A stretch of 64,000 bases of DNA from Chloranthus sessilifolius (GCA_021018995.1 CM037589.1:8757001-8821000); one strand, 5' to 3'; numbered from the stretch's first letter, positions 11,531 to 24,369 are shown. A program made the numbers and translations. Notes: generated from the letters alone by a model not told the origin.

Positions 11531-14500
11531 CCGCCTCTTTACAGGTATGCAATGACTATCCACTTATTAAGCCACGTGGCACATGTTTTTGGACATCCAA
11601 GTCATGAAGATGGTAGCTCATATATTGAAGTAAAGGGAGCCCAAAAATACACTCATTGGTGGATTTGAACCATTCGATCTATGAGTTCTATAATGGATGA
11701 TTCATATTTTTTTAACAGTTGAAATTAAAGTGCTTCAATCGGATGGTTCAAATCCTCTAATAGACGTGATTTTTGGCTGAAATGTACTGATGATGGCTAC
11801 TAGATGGACCATTTTGATTTATCAAATGTGTGTGCCATGTGGCAAATGGTCATGTCACAATCTGTTCAATAGCAATCATAGGAGTCTCTCTCATATAAAA
11901 AGTACTTAAATTTGGATGAGTGCCTTTCTTTCTGATGGTTGTCTCAGGTGGTTGTTTATCCATTTCATCTCTTTACTTTATTTATTTATTTTTAAATGTG
12001 TAGATAACTGGTGACGCAGACGCTGTGAAGGAAGCATTATATGCAGTATCTGCAATAATGTACAAGTTCTCGCCAAAGGAAGAGATTTCCCTTGAAACCG
12101 CATTACCAGAGCTTCCTCCGACCATTATCATTCCATCAGATATCCCTTTATATCCAACAGGCAGGTTGTATCCCAGCTCAAATGTTGCTGACCCTCCAAG
12201 ATCTGTACCACCAGTAACGGAAATTCATGGTTACACTGATATTGTGAGTACATGGCCTATGTATTCGTCTTCCCTCCCTGATGTTCCTGCTTATGGTAGC
12301 CCATCCCGATCCAAGGAGTTGATAGTACGATTATTGTGCCCCTCTGATAAGATTGGACGTGTTATTGGCAAAGGAGGGAGTTTCATTAAGAGTGTGAGGC
12401 AATCAAGCGGTGCTCGTGTTGAGGTCAATGATCTGAGAGATAAGTGTGATGAAATTGCTATCACTATCACTTCTATGGAGGTTGACCATCTGTCTATAGC
12501 TTCTAACTGTTTTAACCTTCTTGTACGCATTAACCTATAGTTGTTGCCTGTGACATTTGTTGCAGTCCCCAGATGACCTGAAGTCAACTGCAGTTGAAGC
12601 TGGTTTACTACTTCAAGGAAAGATTAATGCCAATGACAATGACGACAAAGTCAACATCCGTCTTCTTGTTCTATCCAAGATTATTGGTTGTCTCATCGGC
12701 AAGAATGGTTCAATTATAAATGAGATGCGAAAAAAAACTAAAGCTGATGTTCAAATCTTGAAAAAGGGGAAGGAAAAGCCCAAATGTGCTGGGGAGGAGG
12801 ATAGTCTTGTGGAGGTCAGTTTTTGCATCTTGTTGCAATCAGTTTGTTTATATGGCATTCATTTTGAACTTTTTATTTTGTTTTTATATTGTTGGCTTTC
12901 AGGTGATTGGGGAGGTTGACAGTGTTAGAGACGCACTTGTTCAGATCATTTTAAGGCTCAGAGATTATGTTCTGAAAGATAGGGAAGGTGATGAAAGTGC
13001 TCCCATTGCGGATTCTCTCTACTCAAGTGGTCATTCTGTTCCATCTGTCTTGCCTAGTGTTCCACCTGTTGCTCCTTTAGGATACGATCGAAGGGTTGAC
13101 ACCAGTGGCAGCTTGGGCATGCTTTCCTCTAGGAGCATGTATGGATATGGATCTTTGCAGGTATTTTAGTGGGAGCCACATAGACAACCTCGTTCATTTC
13201 TTCTACCGAAGTACTGTAATTAATGCTGTCTTAATTGGTATCTTTTATGTTATACCACGGTTTAGTTTATCATGAACGATTTTATACTTTATATTTTGGC
13301 ACATGAAATGTTGTTTTTTCTGAAGTGTTAGTCTCTCATTTGTTGACTTTGTTGTTTATTTTCTTTTACTTCATCTGAAGGTTGGGGAGAATGCGTATGA
13401 ATCTGTTCCGTCATATTTGTCAAAGCTTTATGAAGGGTTAGTATGCCTTGTGCATTCCTAAGCTGTGGCAATTTGTGTTTATGTCATTAATTTGTAGTTT
13501 CAGCTCCTTGAATTTTGTGTAATTGTGCAGATTGGCTTCAACTCGTGAGATGGTTATCCCTGCACATGCAGTAAGTAAGGTGATGGGAAAAGGCGGATCA
13601 AACATTGCAAATATTCAGAAGGTAGTATTCCTTGACTGTTCTCTTATTTTTTTTCATGGTTCAGTGGAAAATTGATTCTGGCTTTAAGTTACATGCTAGT
13701 GGCTATCATCTGTACGACACTGTCCCATTCCCTCCTTATTTATCACTTTCTAAGAACACTGAATACTAGTTCTATAAGGGTCAGCATTATCCAGATTCTC
13801 CTATTGGAAATTTAATCTCTTGGAGCATTTCTTGTTTCGACACATCATGCATTTGACCTAGGAAGCAAATGAAACTCTAAAAGATAAAACTTGAATAACT
13901 TTTATATAATTACCCATGTACACATTCGTTTCATTGGCAATAGTGGATATGCTCCAATTTGTAGAAACATGTTTTAAAGTTTAAACTATACATTTCTAGA
14001 CATGCTTTTTTTTTAAATTATTAGCAGCAAATATTTTGTTGGCAAGTGATTTTTATACATTTCAATATATACATAGGTTGTGAAGAACACTCGATTTTCC
14101 ACAATTAAAAAAGGTTGACTTCCTTGAATCATACGTTGGACGGTTGGAGATTGTTTTCATCCCAATCTTCCACACAATAGATATTAAGATCATTGCACAC
14201 CTATTAGACTGGTAGATCTTGATTACACATGGCACACATCCCCAAAAATCTTTCTCATGATATGCCCATTATCAGTCGCTTTTGGGGATGTGTGCCAGAT
14301 GGAATCAACATGTCACCCCTTATAGGTGCGCCATGATCTCAAGATCTATTGTGTGGAAGATTGAGATGAAAAATGATCTCCATTGTCTGATTCAAGGAAG
14401 TCAACGGTTTTTTTATGGTGGACAATCGTGTGTTCTTCACACAAAAAACGGGTGTGAATAACGCCACCCATATACATCTTATTACAATATATACAACTTC

Positions 14501-15122
14501 AATAGATCACATGTTCATACAGAATTCACTTTATAAGCAATTTGTAGGTATTCTAAAATTCTCTCATTTATAAACCATGTGTGTTCTACGTTTTATTTTT
14601 GGGATTATGGGAGCTCACTGATATCTCCCTTGGTAGTCCCTCGTTTTATGCCATGGCAGACTTTCTTGACCTATTCAAGCTGTTTTAATGACTAAACATC
14701 ATAGACCGTTGTTCATATCAAACTTGGGGTCAATATATGCTTTGGATTGGATGGAAGAGATTTTCTGCTTGGTCATTTTTGGGCCTAGTCAAGTTCAAAT
14801 ACTGGCCTGCCATTTTGGATGACTTGGATTTGTCATAAATGTGTGCCACATGGCACTATGTGGCCTAGTAATGGGATGGTCCAAGTTCTCTTAAGAAGGC
14901 AGTGAGGAGAGTCAAATAGTCAATCCCTTAATTTTTTATATCTTCTGTTAATTTAATCTGTGCCTTTTGTCCTATGTACTATTTTTGCAGATCTCTGGAG
15001 CTGTTGTAGAAATTCTCGACTCTAAATTTTCTTATTCTGAACGTGTGGCTTATATTTCCGGCACGCCTGAGCAAAAGCGTGCAGCAGAGGACTTAATCGA
15101 GGCATTCATATTGGCCACATAA
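9706..15122 (+). CDS. KH domain-containing RNA-binding protein, five KH domains (HEN4 / At4g18375-like)
   Basis: Seven coding exons, all GT-AG: 9706-10284, 12004-12480, 12566-12814, 12903-13160, 13381-13436, 13531-13621, 14991-15122 (TAA at 15120-15122). They join without frameshift into 613 aa. Five KH domains each keep the GXXG RNA-binding loop: GKSG at residues 53-56, GKSG 153-156, GKGG 315-318, GKNG 397-400 and GKGG 559-562. The N-terminus (MVKNGKRFRPQRDSDDDG) is basic and hydrophilic, and a proline-rich linker (about residues 225-300) separates KH2 from KH3. Known: plant proteins of this PCBP-like type bind single-stranded RNA in the nucleus and act in pre-mRNA processing (HEN4 in AGAMOUS splicing). 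The length fits the roughly 600-aa At4g18375 group better than HEN4 itself. The first and last introns are enlarged by AT repeats and a foldback MITE. The exact target RNA cannot be told from sequence. Confidence 0.92.
10846..10908. repeat. (AT)n microsatellite in KH-gene intron 1
   Basis: About 30 AT dinucleotides. Likely variable in length between individuals. Confidence 0.95.
11454..11529. repeat. (AT)n microsatellite in KH-gene intron 1
   Basis: About 37 AT dinucleotides, roughly 550 bp from the preceding tract in the same intron. Confidence 0.95.
14078..14443. mobile_element. Foldback MITE in KH-gene intron 6
   Basis: This is a long, well-preserved inverted repeat of about 365 bp. The left arm reads TGTGAAGAACACTCGATTTT and GACTTCCTTGAATCA. 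The right arm reads TGATTCAAGGAAGTCAAC and AATCGTGTGTTCTTCACACA. Inner arms carry CACACAATAGATATTAAGAT against ATCTCAAGATCTATTGTGTG, and GGCACACATCCCCAAAA against TTTTGGGGATGTGTGCC. No coding capacity. It is one of the cleanest copies of the family and sits wholly within the last intron, clear of the splice sites. Confidence 0.8.
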
Positions 15123-15515
15123 GATTAAGGATGCTTCCCAGTACCCTCAGGTGATTTATAGTTTTGATCTAGTGTGTTCCTTCCCTGGGTTCTCTTGTCG
15201 TTGTTTCTTTTCCTTTTCTTCTGGAGACACAAAGACATGGTCCTTGAAATCCTACTGCTGTTTCTTTATTTTCCTGTGTGTTTATTCGAGATTGTGGGGA
15301 ATTCGTACCATTCTTACACTTGGATGAACGCCCTTTCTATTTTGATGACTCTGTTCATTTCCTGTTATCTTAGCACTCTTAGGATCTTCTTTCCTTGTTG
15401 GTATTTTATCTTGCAGATCTCTGACTTGCATGGTTATCATCATACCTCTGGTTCTGGGCCATGCTCACTAGTTATGATGTTCTTGGCAGAAATTATACTC
15501 TAACGACCATGGGTG
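15123..15515 (+). other. Probable 3' UTR with an intron (KH gene)
   Basis: After the stop, CCCTCAG followed by GTGATT at about 15150 could be a donor. TATCTTGCAG at 15408-15417 is a good acceptor before ATCTCTGACTTGCATGG, and ACCATGG followed by GTGATTC near 15507-15514 could be a second donor. 3'-UTR introns are plausible here, but no protein homology can confirm them. The 15174-15503 open frame is low-complexity and not supported as coding. Confidence 0.35.
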
Positions 15516-16079
15516 ATTCTCTGTTTTTAATATGTGATGTTTTAGTTTCTAAACTTTTGACCCATGTCCTCGGCTTTTGCGAGTAGGATCTTTCTAATGA
15601 ATATGATGCTTTATGTTCTTGACTTGACTGAATTGTGCACACAGTTGTCTCAAAAGGGAATATTTGTTGCAGAAAATAAAACCATGAAACACATGCAAGC
15701 AAAACTCAGCTGCCTTGCTTCTACTCTTTCTGAATCTGTTTGTCTTGATCTCGAGTGGAGAATTTTTTGTGAAAACTTTGTTCACTTGAATTTTACCCTT
15801 ATTTCGTCTCCATGGTCTCCTATTCTGCATTTTCTTTTGGCCTTCTCATTGGTCCTTTTCTTTTGTGAACTTCTGCGCCCTATTTTCAGGCTCTATTCTC
15901 TGTACTTTTACCTCAGACTCGGCTAGCCTCTTCATTTTCTCACCAGCCAGTGTATTTCCTTCTCCTAATTCTTTACAAATTCTATTCACTCAACCATTCT
16001 TGTCATCATGGACTATGCATCCACTTGTATCTATAGACCAACTCAACTTTTGGATGGTACACACCAATTAAATTTACTG

Positions 16080-16310
16080 CATCATCATCATCACAGCCTT
16101 ATCCCATCTATTTGGGGTTGGTTTTGCGAGTCCTATTGCTCCCCTCTTTTCTGATCAGGGTTAAGCTCTCTATAACTCCACAATCCTTCATATCCTTTCT
16201 CACGGCTTCCCTCTAGTTCTTCACTCGGCCTTCTCTTCTCCTACTTCCTTCAGCCTGTAGCTTCTCAACCCTTCCTACAGGGTCTCCTTCGTGCCTCTAA
16301 TGAACACAAC
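16080..16310 (-). mobile_element. RTE-type LINE 3' tail fragment
   Basis: CATCATCATCATCACAGCCTT followed by TATCCCATCTATTTGGGGTTGG matches the well-known 3' end of plant RTE (BovB-like) LINEs, which end in (ATG)n-type repeats after a ...CCCAAATAG..GGATAAGGC... segment when read on the other strand. Only the tail is visible; the reverse transcriptase part was not found. Identified from remembered family features, so moderate confidence. Confidence 0.45.
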
Positions 16311-16974
16311 TGTCCGAAATTGAGAAATTTACTGCAAATTCAATACCCGAATTCACTTTGGGGGAATATTACACACTCCCCACACAGGTGTTAAGGGGGA
16401 CTCCGGTCCTTAGATTGTCACTTCAGCTAGACAGAACTTGATACTTGAAAATGGTGATTAACATTTTTCTAGCTACTAAGCTATTTTTAAGAGCTCATGG
16501 ACGGCCATTGTACTAACCTGGGAATTGTACTTCAAAATGAAATGAGGGTATATGCAAGGGTGGGGTATTTTTGGCTGCCATTTTCTTGTTTTGCAGAAGT
16601 TCTATTAGCCAAAAAGCTCTCTTGTATACAGTATAAGGCTGCTTGAATGGGATTCGGACAGAACAATAAGATAGGTCTGGTTGAAGCTCTTATCTTCATG
16701 TTTCTATTTGAGCGCAAGAAGCTCAAGAGAGCCTCTCTTTCTGAATCATATCTCAATTCACGGCCCCGTTGGATTTAAACCTTTCATATATTGCCAATCT
16801 GGGTGAAATGAAGACCCAACCACAGTGATTAAATATTTTTGAGATTCGAGCTCGAGTTTTTGCTTACTTTGTTTTCTGGAGAAGGCTGGTGTTACTACCA
16901 GTCTACCACACCACTTTATGTTACAACCACCTCATGTTAACAATGAAAAAAATACATTGACTGTTTTAAATTAG

Positions 16975-17075
16975 ATGATGGAGATCAGTTTTCATCCCAA
17001 TCTTCCACACAATAGATCTTGATCTCATAGGCCTACTATCAGATGTTGATTCCACCTGGCACACATCCCAGAAAG
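16975..17075. mobile_element. Foldback MITE family, half copy
   Basis: TCAGTTTTCATCCCAATCTTCC, then CACACAATAGATCTTGATCTC, then GGCACACATCCC reproduces one arm of the element at 14078-14443. The second arm is missing, so this is a truncated copy. Confidence 0.6.
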
Positions 17076-19698
17076 TGTTTTTTCTGCAGTAAAAACAATG
17101 CTCGAGGGAACATACTCACAGATGCCTTTTATTTATTTTGCTTTCCTTATGGTTCAACATTAAAAATAGTTGTGTTGGAACTTCTTCGGGCTTTATTACT
17201 CACACGCTTAGGCCTGGCTGGCTTGTCTTATTTCTCGTAAACCGTGAACTCCTGAAAATTCTTTTTTTGACGTGGTTGTGTACAAGAATTCATCTTGGCA
17301 GCATTTGTCATCTTCTGCGTGGCTTCCTCACAAAATCCCTAACCCATCTTTCCAAAGTAAATTCTATGCAACCATTACTGTTGAGAAAGTTTTAGCTCCT
17401 TCATTGTAGCCTTTATGAGGGAGAGACGGGTAAATTATAGGGGAGGATTTGTTATCTTGGAAATGGCAGATGGGCTATACCTTCTCTCTCTCAATTAAAG
17501 GATGTGAGAAACTGCTATTGCAGTGTTGGGTGAGAATTTTGATTTGACCTGATGGGAAGTGCATGATATGGTGGTTGTATGTCCTGGAGTTCTGATTCAG
17601 ACATTGCTCCAGCTACATGGATATAGTTGGGGATAAGCAAACTAGAAGTAGCATGAGCAATTTTTGCAGCCGGTATCTTGTAATCCAATTTCTTATATCC
17701 AAACTTAAGAATTCTGGGAAAAAGGTTGTGGTCCACTTTTTTACATGACTGGAGAGTTAATAGAGGCTTTTATCTGGTCGTTTTTCCCCTTTCTTAACCT
17801 TCCGTTGAGTCTAACAAATCTCTGTTGGTGGGAATGGTGTACCCCTCGGTTAGAAAGAGGAAGTGCTGAGATTGTTCGTTGATGGTTGTTCCCATGCATT
17901 AAGTATTGTGGGTGTAATTTGTGCGGTATCAATGTACATTTAAGCCAGTTCCGCCATGAAGGAATTGCATCATTTAGATTAGCTGTAGCTAAAATTAGAT
18001 TGAGGAGGCAAGCTTTTACCCATTTGTTTTAGGGCTTGCAGTAGCCTGTAATTGAACTAACTGGAAATGTCAAAAAGTCTAAGTTATTGATTAGGAATGT
18101 TTGATCAAAGTGATATGGTTAATATGTTTGATCTTGGGCTTGGTTTTATTGGGTAGTGGCGTGGTGCCTTGTTGAAGGAATCACTACTGTTTATTAAATC
18201 AACTGACCAAGTGGTGTGCTCTTTCTCTCTAGTCTCTACAAAGTTTGATTTGATGGGGCTTTTAGCAATAGATTTTGTTTAGATGCTGTTTTATGTAAAT
18301 TTTGTGGTCTTAAATATTGTTTAGCTAATTTAATTATGAAATGCCTTTAGATCCCATCAAATTCCAATGAGAAGAATTCAATGCATTTGAAATTATTCTG
18401 AGCATTTCTACCGTCTGATGTTAAGTAGGTTATATGTTCAAACTATGGTAAGCACCGTTAGATCTGAGCGTATGGTAAGCATCGTCTGGTGTAGATTCGC
18501 ATTGGAGATTGCATATTAAACATCATCTTTGATGTGATACATGGTAGCTGTTCATTTTGATCACATGGAAGATACTGTATTATGATAGCATTCCTAGTGG
18601 TAAATGTAATGCTAATTTTGACAAAAAATAGTCCAGTATACAGTCCAAGTCATTTTAAACATATTATATTTATTTATAGTACATCACTATTTGTTAATAT
18701 ATTACCGTTATGCATCCCAATTGGTGTGGCCAATAGTTTGAAAGGAAAACTTGGTGCTTTGGGGACTTGTCTTATGAAAACACCATGTAAGCCATCTGAT
18801 TTGGAAGTCATGATCAAAAGAATTTTGGTGCAAAAGATTAGCAAAAAACACTCTCTCTATCATGCGATTCATGTTAACTGTTGAATCAAATATTGGCCTT
18901 TTATTGAATCATATGATGAAGATTGCGTTTCATGTGGCAATCTTTTTCACCTACGAACAATAGATCATGACCTTCATATCAAATGGTGTTTTCACATGGC
19001 ACCATGTCTTTCTGTTGAACTATTTGTGAAGGCCAACTTCTCACGTGCCAGGAATAGCTCTCAAATCAATTATTTAGCTATAAATCTTATGAAAGTACTT
19101 GTTTGCATGGCCACCCAGGCTCGCTCTGATAAGATAGCTTATGCTACGAGATACTTTTACCGTAGCCATTTGTGTAAAGGCCGTTTAGCTATGAACATCA
19201 TTTAAAGTTTTTACCCTGTTTTGAAATCTTTTGTAACCAAAATGATAGATCATAGGTTGTAAGATATGAAGTTTTACTTTTGTAACCGAAATGATAGATC
19301 ATGGGTTGAAATATATTGTAACCATTACATATTTCCTAGGTCATTAAGTCTCTGTTTGTTTGATTGTTTATTTTTTTATTATTTTTCTTATGGGAACACA
19401 AAATGTAGGTGCTTCCTCCCTCCTGAACTATTACATTTGTAAGTGCACTCCTCTGCCTTGGGCCTTTTCTAAAAAAAAAAAAAATCTATGTTTTGTATTT
19501 TACAATCAAATTATAAAATTAACTTTCAATTTTACCCTTGAATTCCTTAAGGGCATGTTTGGATAAAAATATGGGAAACGTGAGAAAGTAAAATAATATC
19601 CTTATATTTTTCCATGGATGCTTAAGTTGTAGGAAACTATGGGATTTCTTTATTTTTTGTTTGGATAATCATATTGTTAACAGGGAAAATGCGGGATT

Positions 19699-20320
19699 TG
19701 TTGAATAAGGTTTAATCCCAACTACAGGTGTCAATCGATTGAGTTTGAGAAATCAATCGATTGACTCCTGGGTGGATTTAGATCCGTAGGTTTTTATTTT
19801 GGCTTGGTTTTGGAAGTGTTTTGAATACTTGCTAAGTTTAGAAGATTTGTGAGTTATGTTTCTAAGAGTTTGGAGTTTATTTGCAGAAAGTTTCTCTAGG
19901 GGTTTCAAGAATTGTTTGAAAGAGTTTTTTAAGAGAGAATTTGTCAAGAATATTTTGAGAGAAAAAGTATTGAAGAAAAAGTTTAGGGATTGAAGATTCG
20001 ATCGAAGTCGTTCTTGTGTCGGAATTGTTATTATATTCCGACAGATCTCTTTTCTATTATTTGAAGAATTGCGTTTTTGCCTTTACAGCGTGTTAGCTAT
20101 GTAAAATCGTGTTTGATCTTGATTAAGAGTGCACTAGAGAGAAGAGAGTGTGTGCGTTGTAAACGTTTGTAAAATAGTGCATATACTCCCGTGGACGTAG
20201 CGTTCGATTGGGTGAATCACGTAAATCTTTCTGTTGTATGTGTGACTGTTCTTTTGTATCTTTTTACATTTTCGCATTCATCACGATAGGGAGTTCGTAG
20301 TATGGGTAGAATTCCTAATA
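19699..20320 (+). repeat. 5' LTR of Ty1/copia element
   Basis: Starts TGTTGAATAAGGTTTAATCC and ends TAGAATTCCTAATA just before the primer-binding site. It is about 622 bp long and matches the 3' LTR at 24370-24995 along its whole length with scattered differences. It contains ATCGATTGAGTTTGAG...AATCAATCGATTGA near the start and CCGTGGACGTAGCG near the end. Confidence 0.8.
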
Positions 20321-20336
20321 AGTGATATCGGAGCGA
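20321..20336 (+). other. Primer-binding site of copia element
   Basis: AGTGATATCGGAGC matches the usual plant copia PBS (complement of initiator tRNA-Met, TGGTATCAGAGC) at 12 of 14 positions of the extended motif. It sits directly after the 5' LTR, as expected. Confidence 0.75.
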
Positions 20337-23300
20337 AGTTTACACTACAATGGCGATGAAAGTTTCGAATGTATGATTCGAGGTGGAGAAATTTTCTAGG
20401 AAGAATAACTTTGCTTTGTAGCAAGTCAAGGTCACAGATCACCTTGCCCAACAAGGCATTGATGATACCCTATTTGGAAAGGAGATGGGGAAGAAGATAG
20501 AAATATCTGATGAAGAGTAAAACTCTATTGATAAGAGAGCCGTAAGCAATATTCAATTGTGTTTGTCCGATGAAATTCTATACAACGTTCTTCATAAGAA
20601 GACTATCGTAGATTTGTGGAAGAAAATGAAATCTCTCTACATAACAAAGTCTATCGTGGATCTGTGGAAGAAAATGAAATCTCTCTATATAACCAAGTCG
20701 TTGTCCAATAGACTCTTCATGAATAAGCAACTCTACACCCTTCGTATGAAGGCTAGTATGCGTATTCATGTTCATTTGAATTCGTTTAATAAAATAGTTA
20801 GTGGACTATTGAGCATTGAGATGAAACTTGAAGAAGAAGATCTCGCACTTCTCTTGCTCACCTCATTGCCACCATCTTATGAACACCTTATTATCACATT
20901 AATTTATGGTAAAGATACTATTACCGTCGAAGAAGTGACTGCTGTATTTCCTTCCGACGACTTGAGAAAACAGTCTGAATCTAACTCTAAAGGGATTAGT
21001 CTCTTGAGCGAAAGGGGCTGGAACCATTATCGCAAAAGAGACAAATTCAGAGGAGATAATAAATCAACGAGAGAAAACAACTTATCCAAATCTAGGGGTG
21101 ACAGAAAGGATATTATCTGTTATTTCTCTAAGCAATTTGAACATATTCTCAAATATTGCAAATAGAGATTGAATAATAATAAGGGCGATAAAGGGACTTC
21201 GCAACAGGCTAGTGTTGCTAAGTCAAATTTCGGTAAAGATCTATTGTGTGCATTGTTAAGCTCCAGTCAGTTTAATGATAGATGGATCCTAGATTCAGGG
21301 GCATCGTATCACATGTGTCCATACAGGGATTGGTTTGACCAGTATAAAGCAACCAATGGTGGGACGATTTTGATGGAAAATGATAGTGTATGTGAAGCAG
21401 TGGGTATTGGTTCGATCAAAATCAAGATGTTTGATGGTTGTGTTCGCACTCTTACTGAGGTTAGGCATGTGTCTGATCTGAAGAGAAATTTAACTCGTTA
21501 GGGGTATTAGATGAGATAGATGTCAAGTCTTCCTAGAATCCAGTAAACTAAAGGTTGTATGTAGTGTTATGACCTTAATGAAAGGTGAAAGGATAGAGAA
21601 TCTGTATACTTTAGTATGCAACACATTCAGCGACAGTCGTATTGTAGCTACAAAAGATTTCAAGAATCTCTCATATTTGTGACACAAGAGGTTTGGTCAT
21701 ATGAGTGAATGTAGGCTGACAGAGCTCATAAAAAATAAAGCGATTTCTGAAATTTAAACTTGTAAATTAAATTTTTATGAAGATTATATCTTCGGGAAGC
21801 AGAAGAAAGTCAGTTTCTTCACTGAAAAATACATTTCAAAGGGGTTGATTGATTACATACATTCAAATGTATGAGGACAGGCTAAAGTCACTTCGGTAAG
21901 TAGAGCCAACTACTTCGTGTCATTTATAGATGACTACTCTAGGAAAGTTTAAGTGTATCCGATTAAAAATAAGTATGTATTTTATAAATTCATGTAGTGA
22001 CAGAGTATGATTGAAAAGCAGACAAACAGAAAGGTGAAGATTCTCAGATCAGATAATGGTGGAGAAAGTCAAGGGTTCAAAGTTTACTATGAAAATTAAA
22101 AGATTGTTAGGCACTTAACAATTCTTGAAAATCATCAGCAAAATGATATAGTAGAGAGGATGAATAGAACACTATTAGAAAAAACATGGTGTATGTTGAA
22201 CCATTTCGGCTTGAGTCATAGGTTCTTGAGAGAAGCAGTGAACACGGTATGTTACTTGGTCAACCGGTCACCTTCAGCGGCATTGAACTTGAAAACTGCA
22301 GATGAGGTTTGGTATGGAAGACACAGAAGCTACTCTCACTTGAGGGTGTTTGGATGTGCGGCTTATGCATTACTTCAAGGAAGTGAATGATCCAAGTTAT
22401 ATTCAAAATTCAAAAAGTGTCTTGATTGGCTATGGCGAAGGAGTAAAGAGTTATCGTTTGTGGGATACACAATCTCGCAAAGTGATAGTTGAAAGAGACG
22501 TTACTTTCAACGAAAATGAGTTTTCGATGAAAAAGGCGGAAGACAAACCTCAGTCATCTGGTGAATCTCAGGTAGAAGTTGATATTAAGAGGCATAAGTA
22601 AGATGAGAAAGATAATGAAGACTCTGAGATAGAGCATGATGGCACAATTTCTCAAAACTTGCAGTCCCAAGTGTCGGTTCAGACTACCTTGAGAAGGCCA
22701 GAGAGGATGAAGAAATGTCCTAAAAAGTTTAAGGATATGGTTCCTTTAACACTTACACTTATTACAGAGAATGGTGAACCAAGCATAGTTTCAGAAGCTC
22801 GGGTGGATACAGATGCAGTAAAGTGACAGTTAGTTATGAAAGAAAAATGACAGTCGCTTTTGAAGAACGAGACTTGGGATCTTATGGAACTTCCTAAAGT
22901 GAAGAGAGTTATCGGTTGTAAATGGGTCTTTCGAAAGAAAGAATGTGATAAGAGTGAAACTTCGAAATTTAAAGTAAGGCTAGTTGCAAAGGAGTTTTCT
23001 CATAGAGGGTATTGATTATAATGAAATATTCTCTCCGGTTGCGAAACATGCATCGATTGGCACGTTGTTAGCAGTTGTTGCTCAGAAAGATTTCAAACTA
23101 GAACAGATGGATGTGAAAATAACTTTTCTCTATAGAGATCTTCAGGATAAATTTATATGAGACAACCAGAAGGATTTGAAATAGAAGGGTCAGAATCACT
23201 CATTTGCAGATTAAAGAAATCCTTGTATGATCTCAAGCAGACACTCAGACAATAGTACATAAAGTTTGATTCATATATGCTGAGCATAGGGTATCACAAG

Positions 23301-24312
23301 GGACAATATGATTGTTATGTCTACTAGAAAGAGTATGATAAAGGAAATAAAATCTTCTTAATTCTCTATGTAGATGATATGCTGATAGCAGCAAGAAGTA
23401 AAGTTGAAATCAACAAGCTGAAGCAATCATTGAGTCAGAAGTTTGAGATGAAGGATCTTGGTCCCGCAAATAAGATCTTAAGTATAAAAATCACGATGGA
23501 TCGTAAGAAGAAGAGGCTTTGGCTAACTCAAAGGACATATATCCAAAAGCTCCTTGAGAAGTATAATATAGGTGATGTCAAACCTGTATCAACTCCTCTA
23601 ACAGAGCATTTTAAACTGACAAAGAAGATGAATTCGTCCACACATGAAGAAATGGAATACATGAAAAATATTTCATACGCAAATGTTGTTGGGGGTTTGA
23701 TATGTCATAGTGAGTACACGTCCAAATTTAACACAGGCCTTAAATGTGGTTTGCAAGTATATGTCAAATCCAGGTAAGAAACATTGACTTGCAGTGAAAT
23801 GGTTATTGAGATATCTGAAAGGTACAGTTGAACATGGTTTGATGTCTAAAGGTGGAGATATAAGCAAGTTGGATCTCTACGGGTATGTTGATTCCGACTA
23901 TATTGGTAATCTTGATAGAAGAAGGTCTACTACAGGGTACGTGTTCGTCTTGACAGGTAGAGCGATTAGTTGGAAGTTTATTCTTCAAGAGATAGTTGCA
24001 TTATTAACTACAGAGGCTGAGTATGTAGCGGCTAAGGAAGCCTCATGGCTTAAAGGTTTGGTCAGTGAATTTGGTGAGAGCACCGATATTTTTTGTGACA
24101 GTCAGAGTGTCATTCACCTAGTAAAGAACCAAGTCTTTCATGCTAAAAAAAAGCATATCGATGTCCGGTATCATTTTATCATAAATATGATAGAAAATAA
24201 AGAAATATCGATTGAGAATATCGATACAAAAGAAAACGCAGTGGACATGTTAACTAAGCCGGTTACACATAATAAGTTTAGGCATTGCCTAAACTTGATT
24301 AACATTTGTTGA
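20337..24312 (+). pseudogene. Ty1/copia gag-pol, inactive
   Basis: The domains run in the copia order PR-INT-RT-RH, broken by many stops and shifts. Gag (UBN2 type) is at 20557-21165 and ends in a damaged zinc knuckle (CYFSKQFEHILKYCK, lacking the second cysteine). Protease WILDSGASYHMCP is near 21280-21320. Integrase pieces include the GPRE-type HKRFGHM near 21690 and RSDNGGE near 22050. An internal integrase/pol block is at 22160-22601. The RT motif LYVDDML is near 23370. RNase H, with STTGYVFVL, TEAEYVA and the C-terminal HIDVRYHFI, is at 23794-24312. RT lacks a continuous frame. A 48-bp direct duplication in gag repeats IVDLWKKMKSLYITKS. Autonomous movement is not possible. Confidence 0.9.
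20604..20699 (+). repeat. 48-bp in-frame tandem duplication inside copia gag
   Basis: Copies at 20604-20651 and 20652-20699 differ at only about four positions, and each encodes IVDLWKKMKSLYITKS. The frame is kept. The near-identity suggests the duplication arose late in the life of this copy or its parent. Confidence 0.9.
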
Positions 24313-24369
24313 AGATGTTGATGCCCGTTGGGGCGGTGGCGTGGCTGGAGATGAAACCTTGGTGGAGAT

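Larger units (their letters stand above)
10285..12003 (+). other. KH-gene intron 1 with two long (AT)n tracts and a foldback fragment
   Basis: This 1719-bp intron contains AT dinucleotide tracts at about 10846-10908 and 11454-11529. An imperfect inverted repeat lies at about 11630-11790: GCCCAAAAATACACTCATTGG on the left pairs with a right arm ending GTGATTTTTGGCTG, and TTTGAACCAT pairs with ATGGTTCAAAT. The open frames of alternating Y and I residues over the AT tracts are not coding. Confidence 0.8.
15516..19690. other. Intergenic / possible long 3' UTR, no coding gene recognised
   Basis: Short open frames only, none resembling a family. Contains an RTE-like fragment (16080-16310), a partial foldback MITE (16975-17075), and a local duplication at 19225-19320 in which AACCAAAATGATAGATCATAGG recurs as AACCGAAATGATAGATCATGGG. 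Near 19552 GGGCATGTTTGGATAAAAAT looks like the TIR of another DNA element, into which the copia element at 19699 may have inserted. Confidence 0.4.

Noticed and set aside
10809-11607. Open frames with long alternating I-Y runs on both strands
   Set aside because: They translate (AT)n microsatellites within an intron of the KH gene.
15174-15926. Leucine/phenylalanine-rich frames resembling membrane proteins
   Set aside because: T-rich, probably non-coding sequence 3' of the KH gene; hydrophobic residues follow from T-rich codons and no motif is present.
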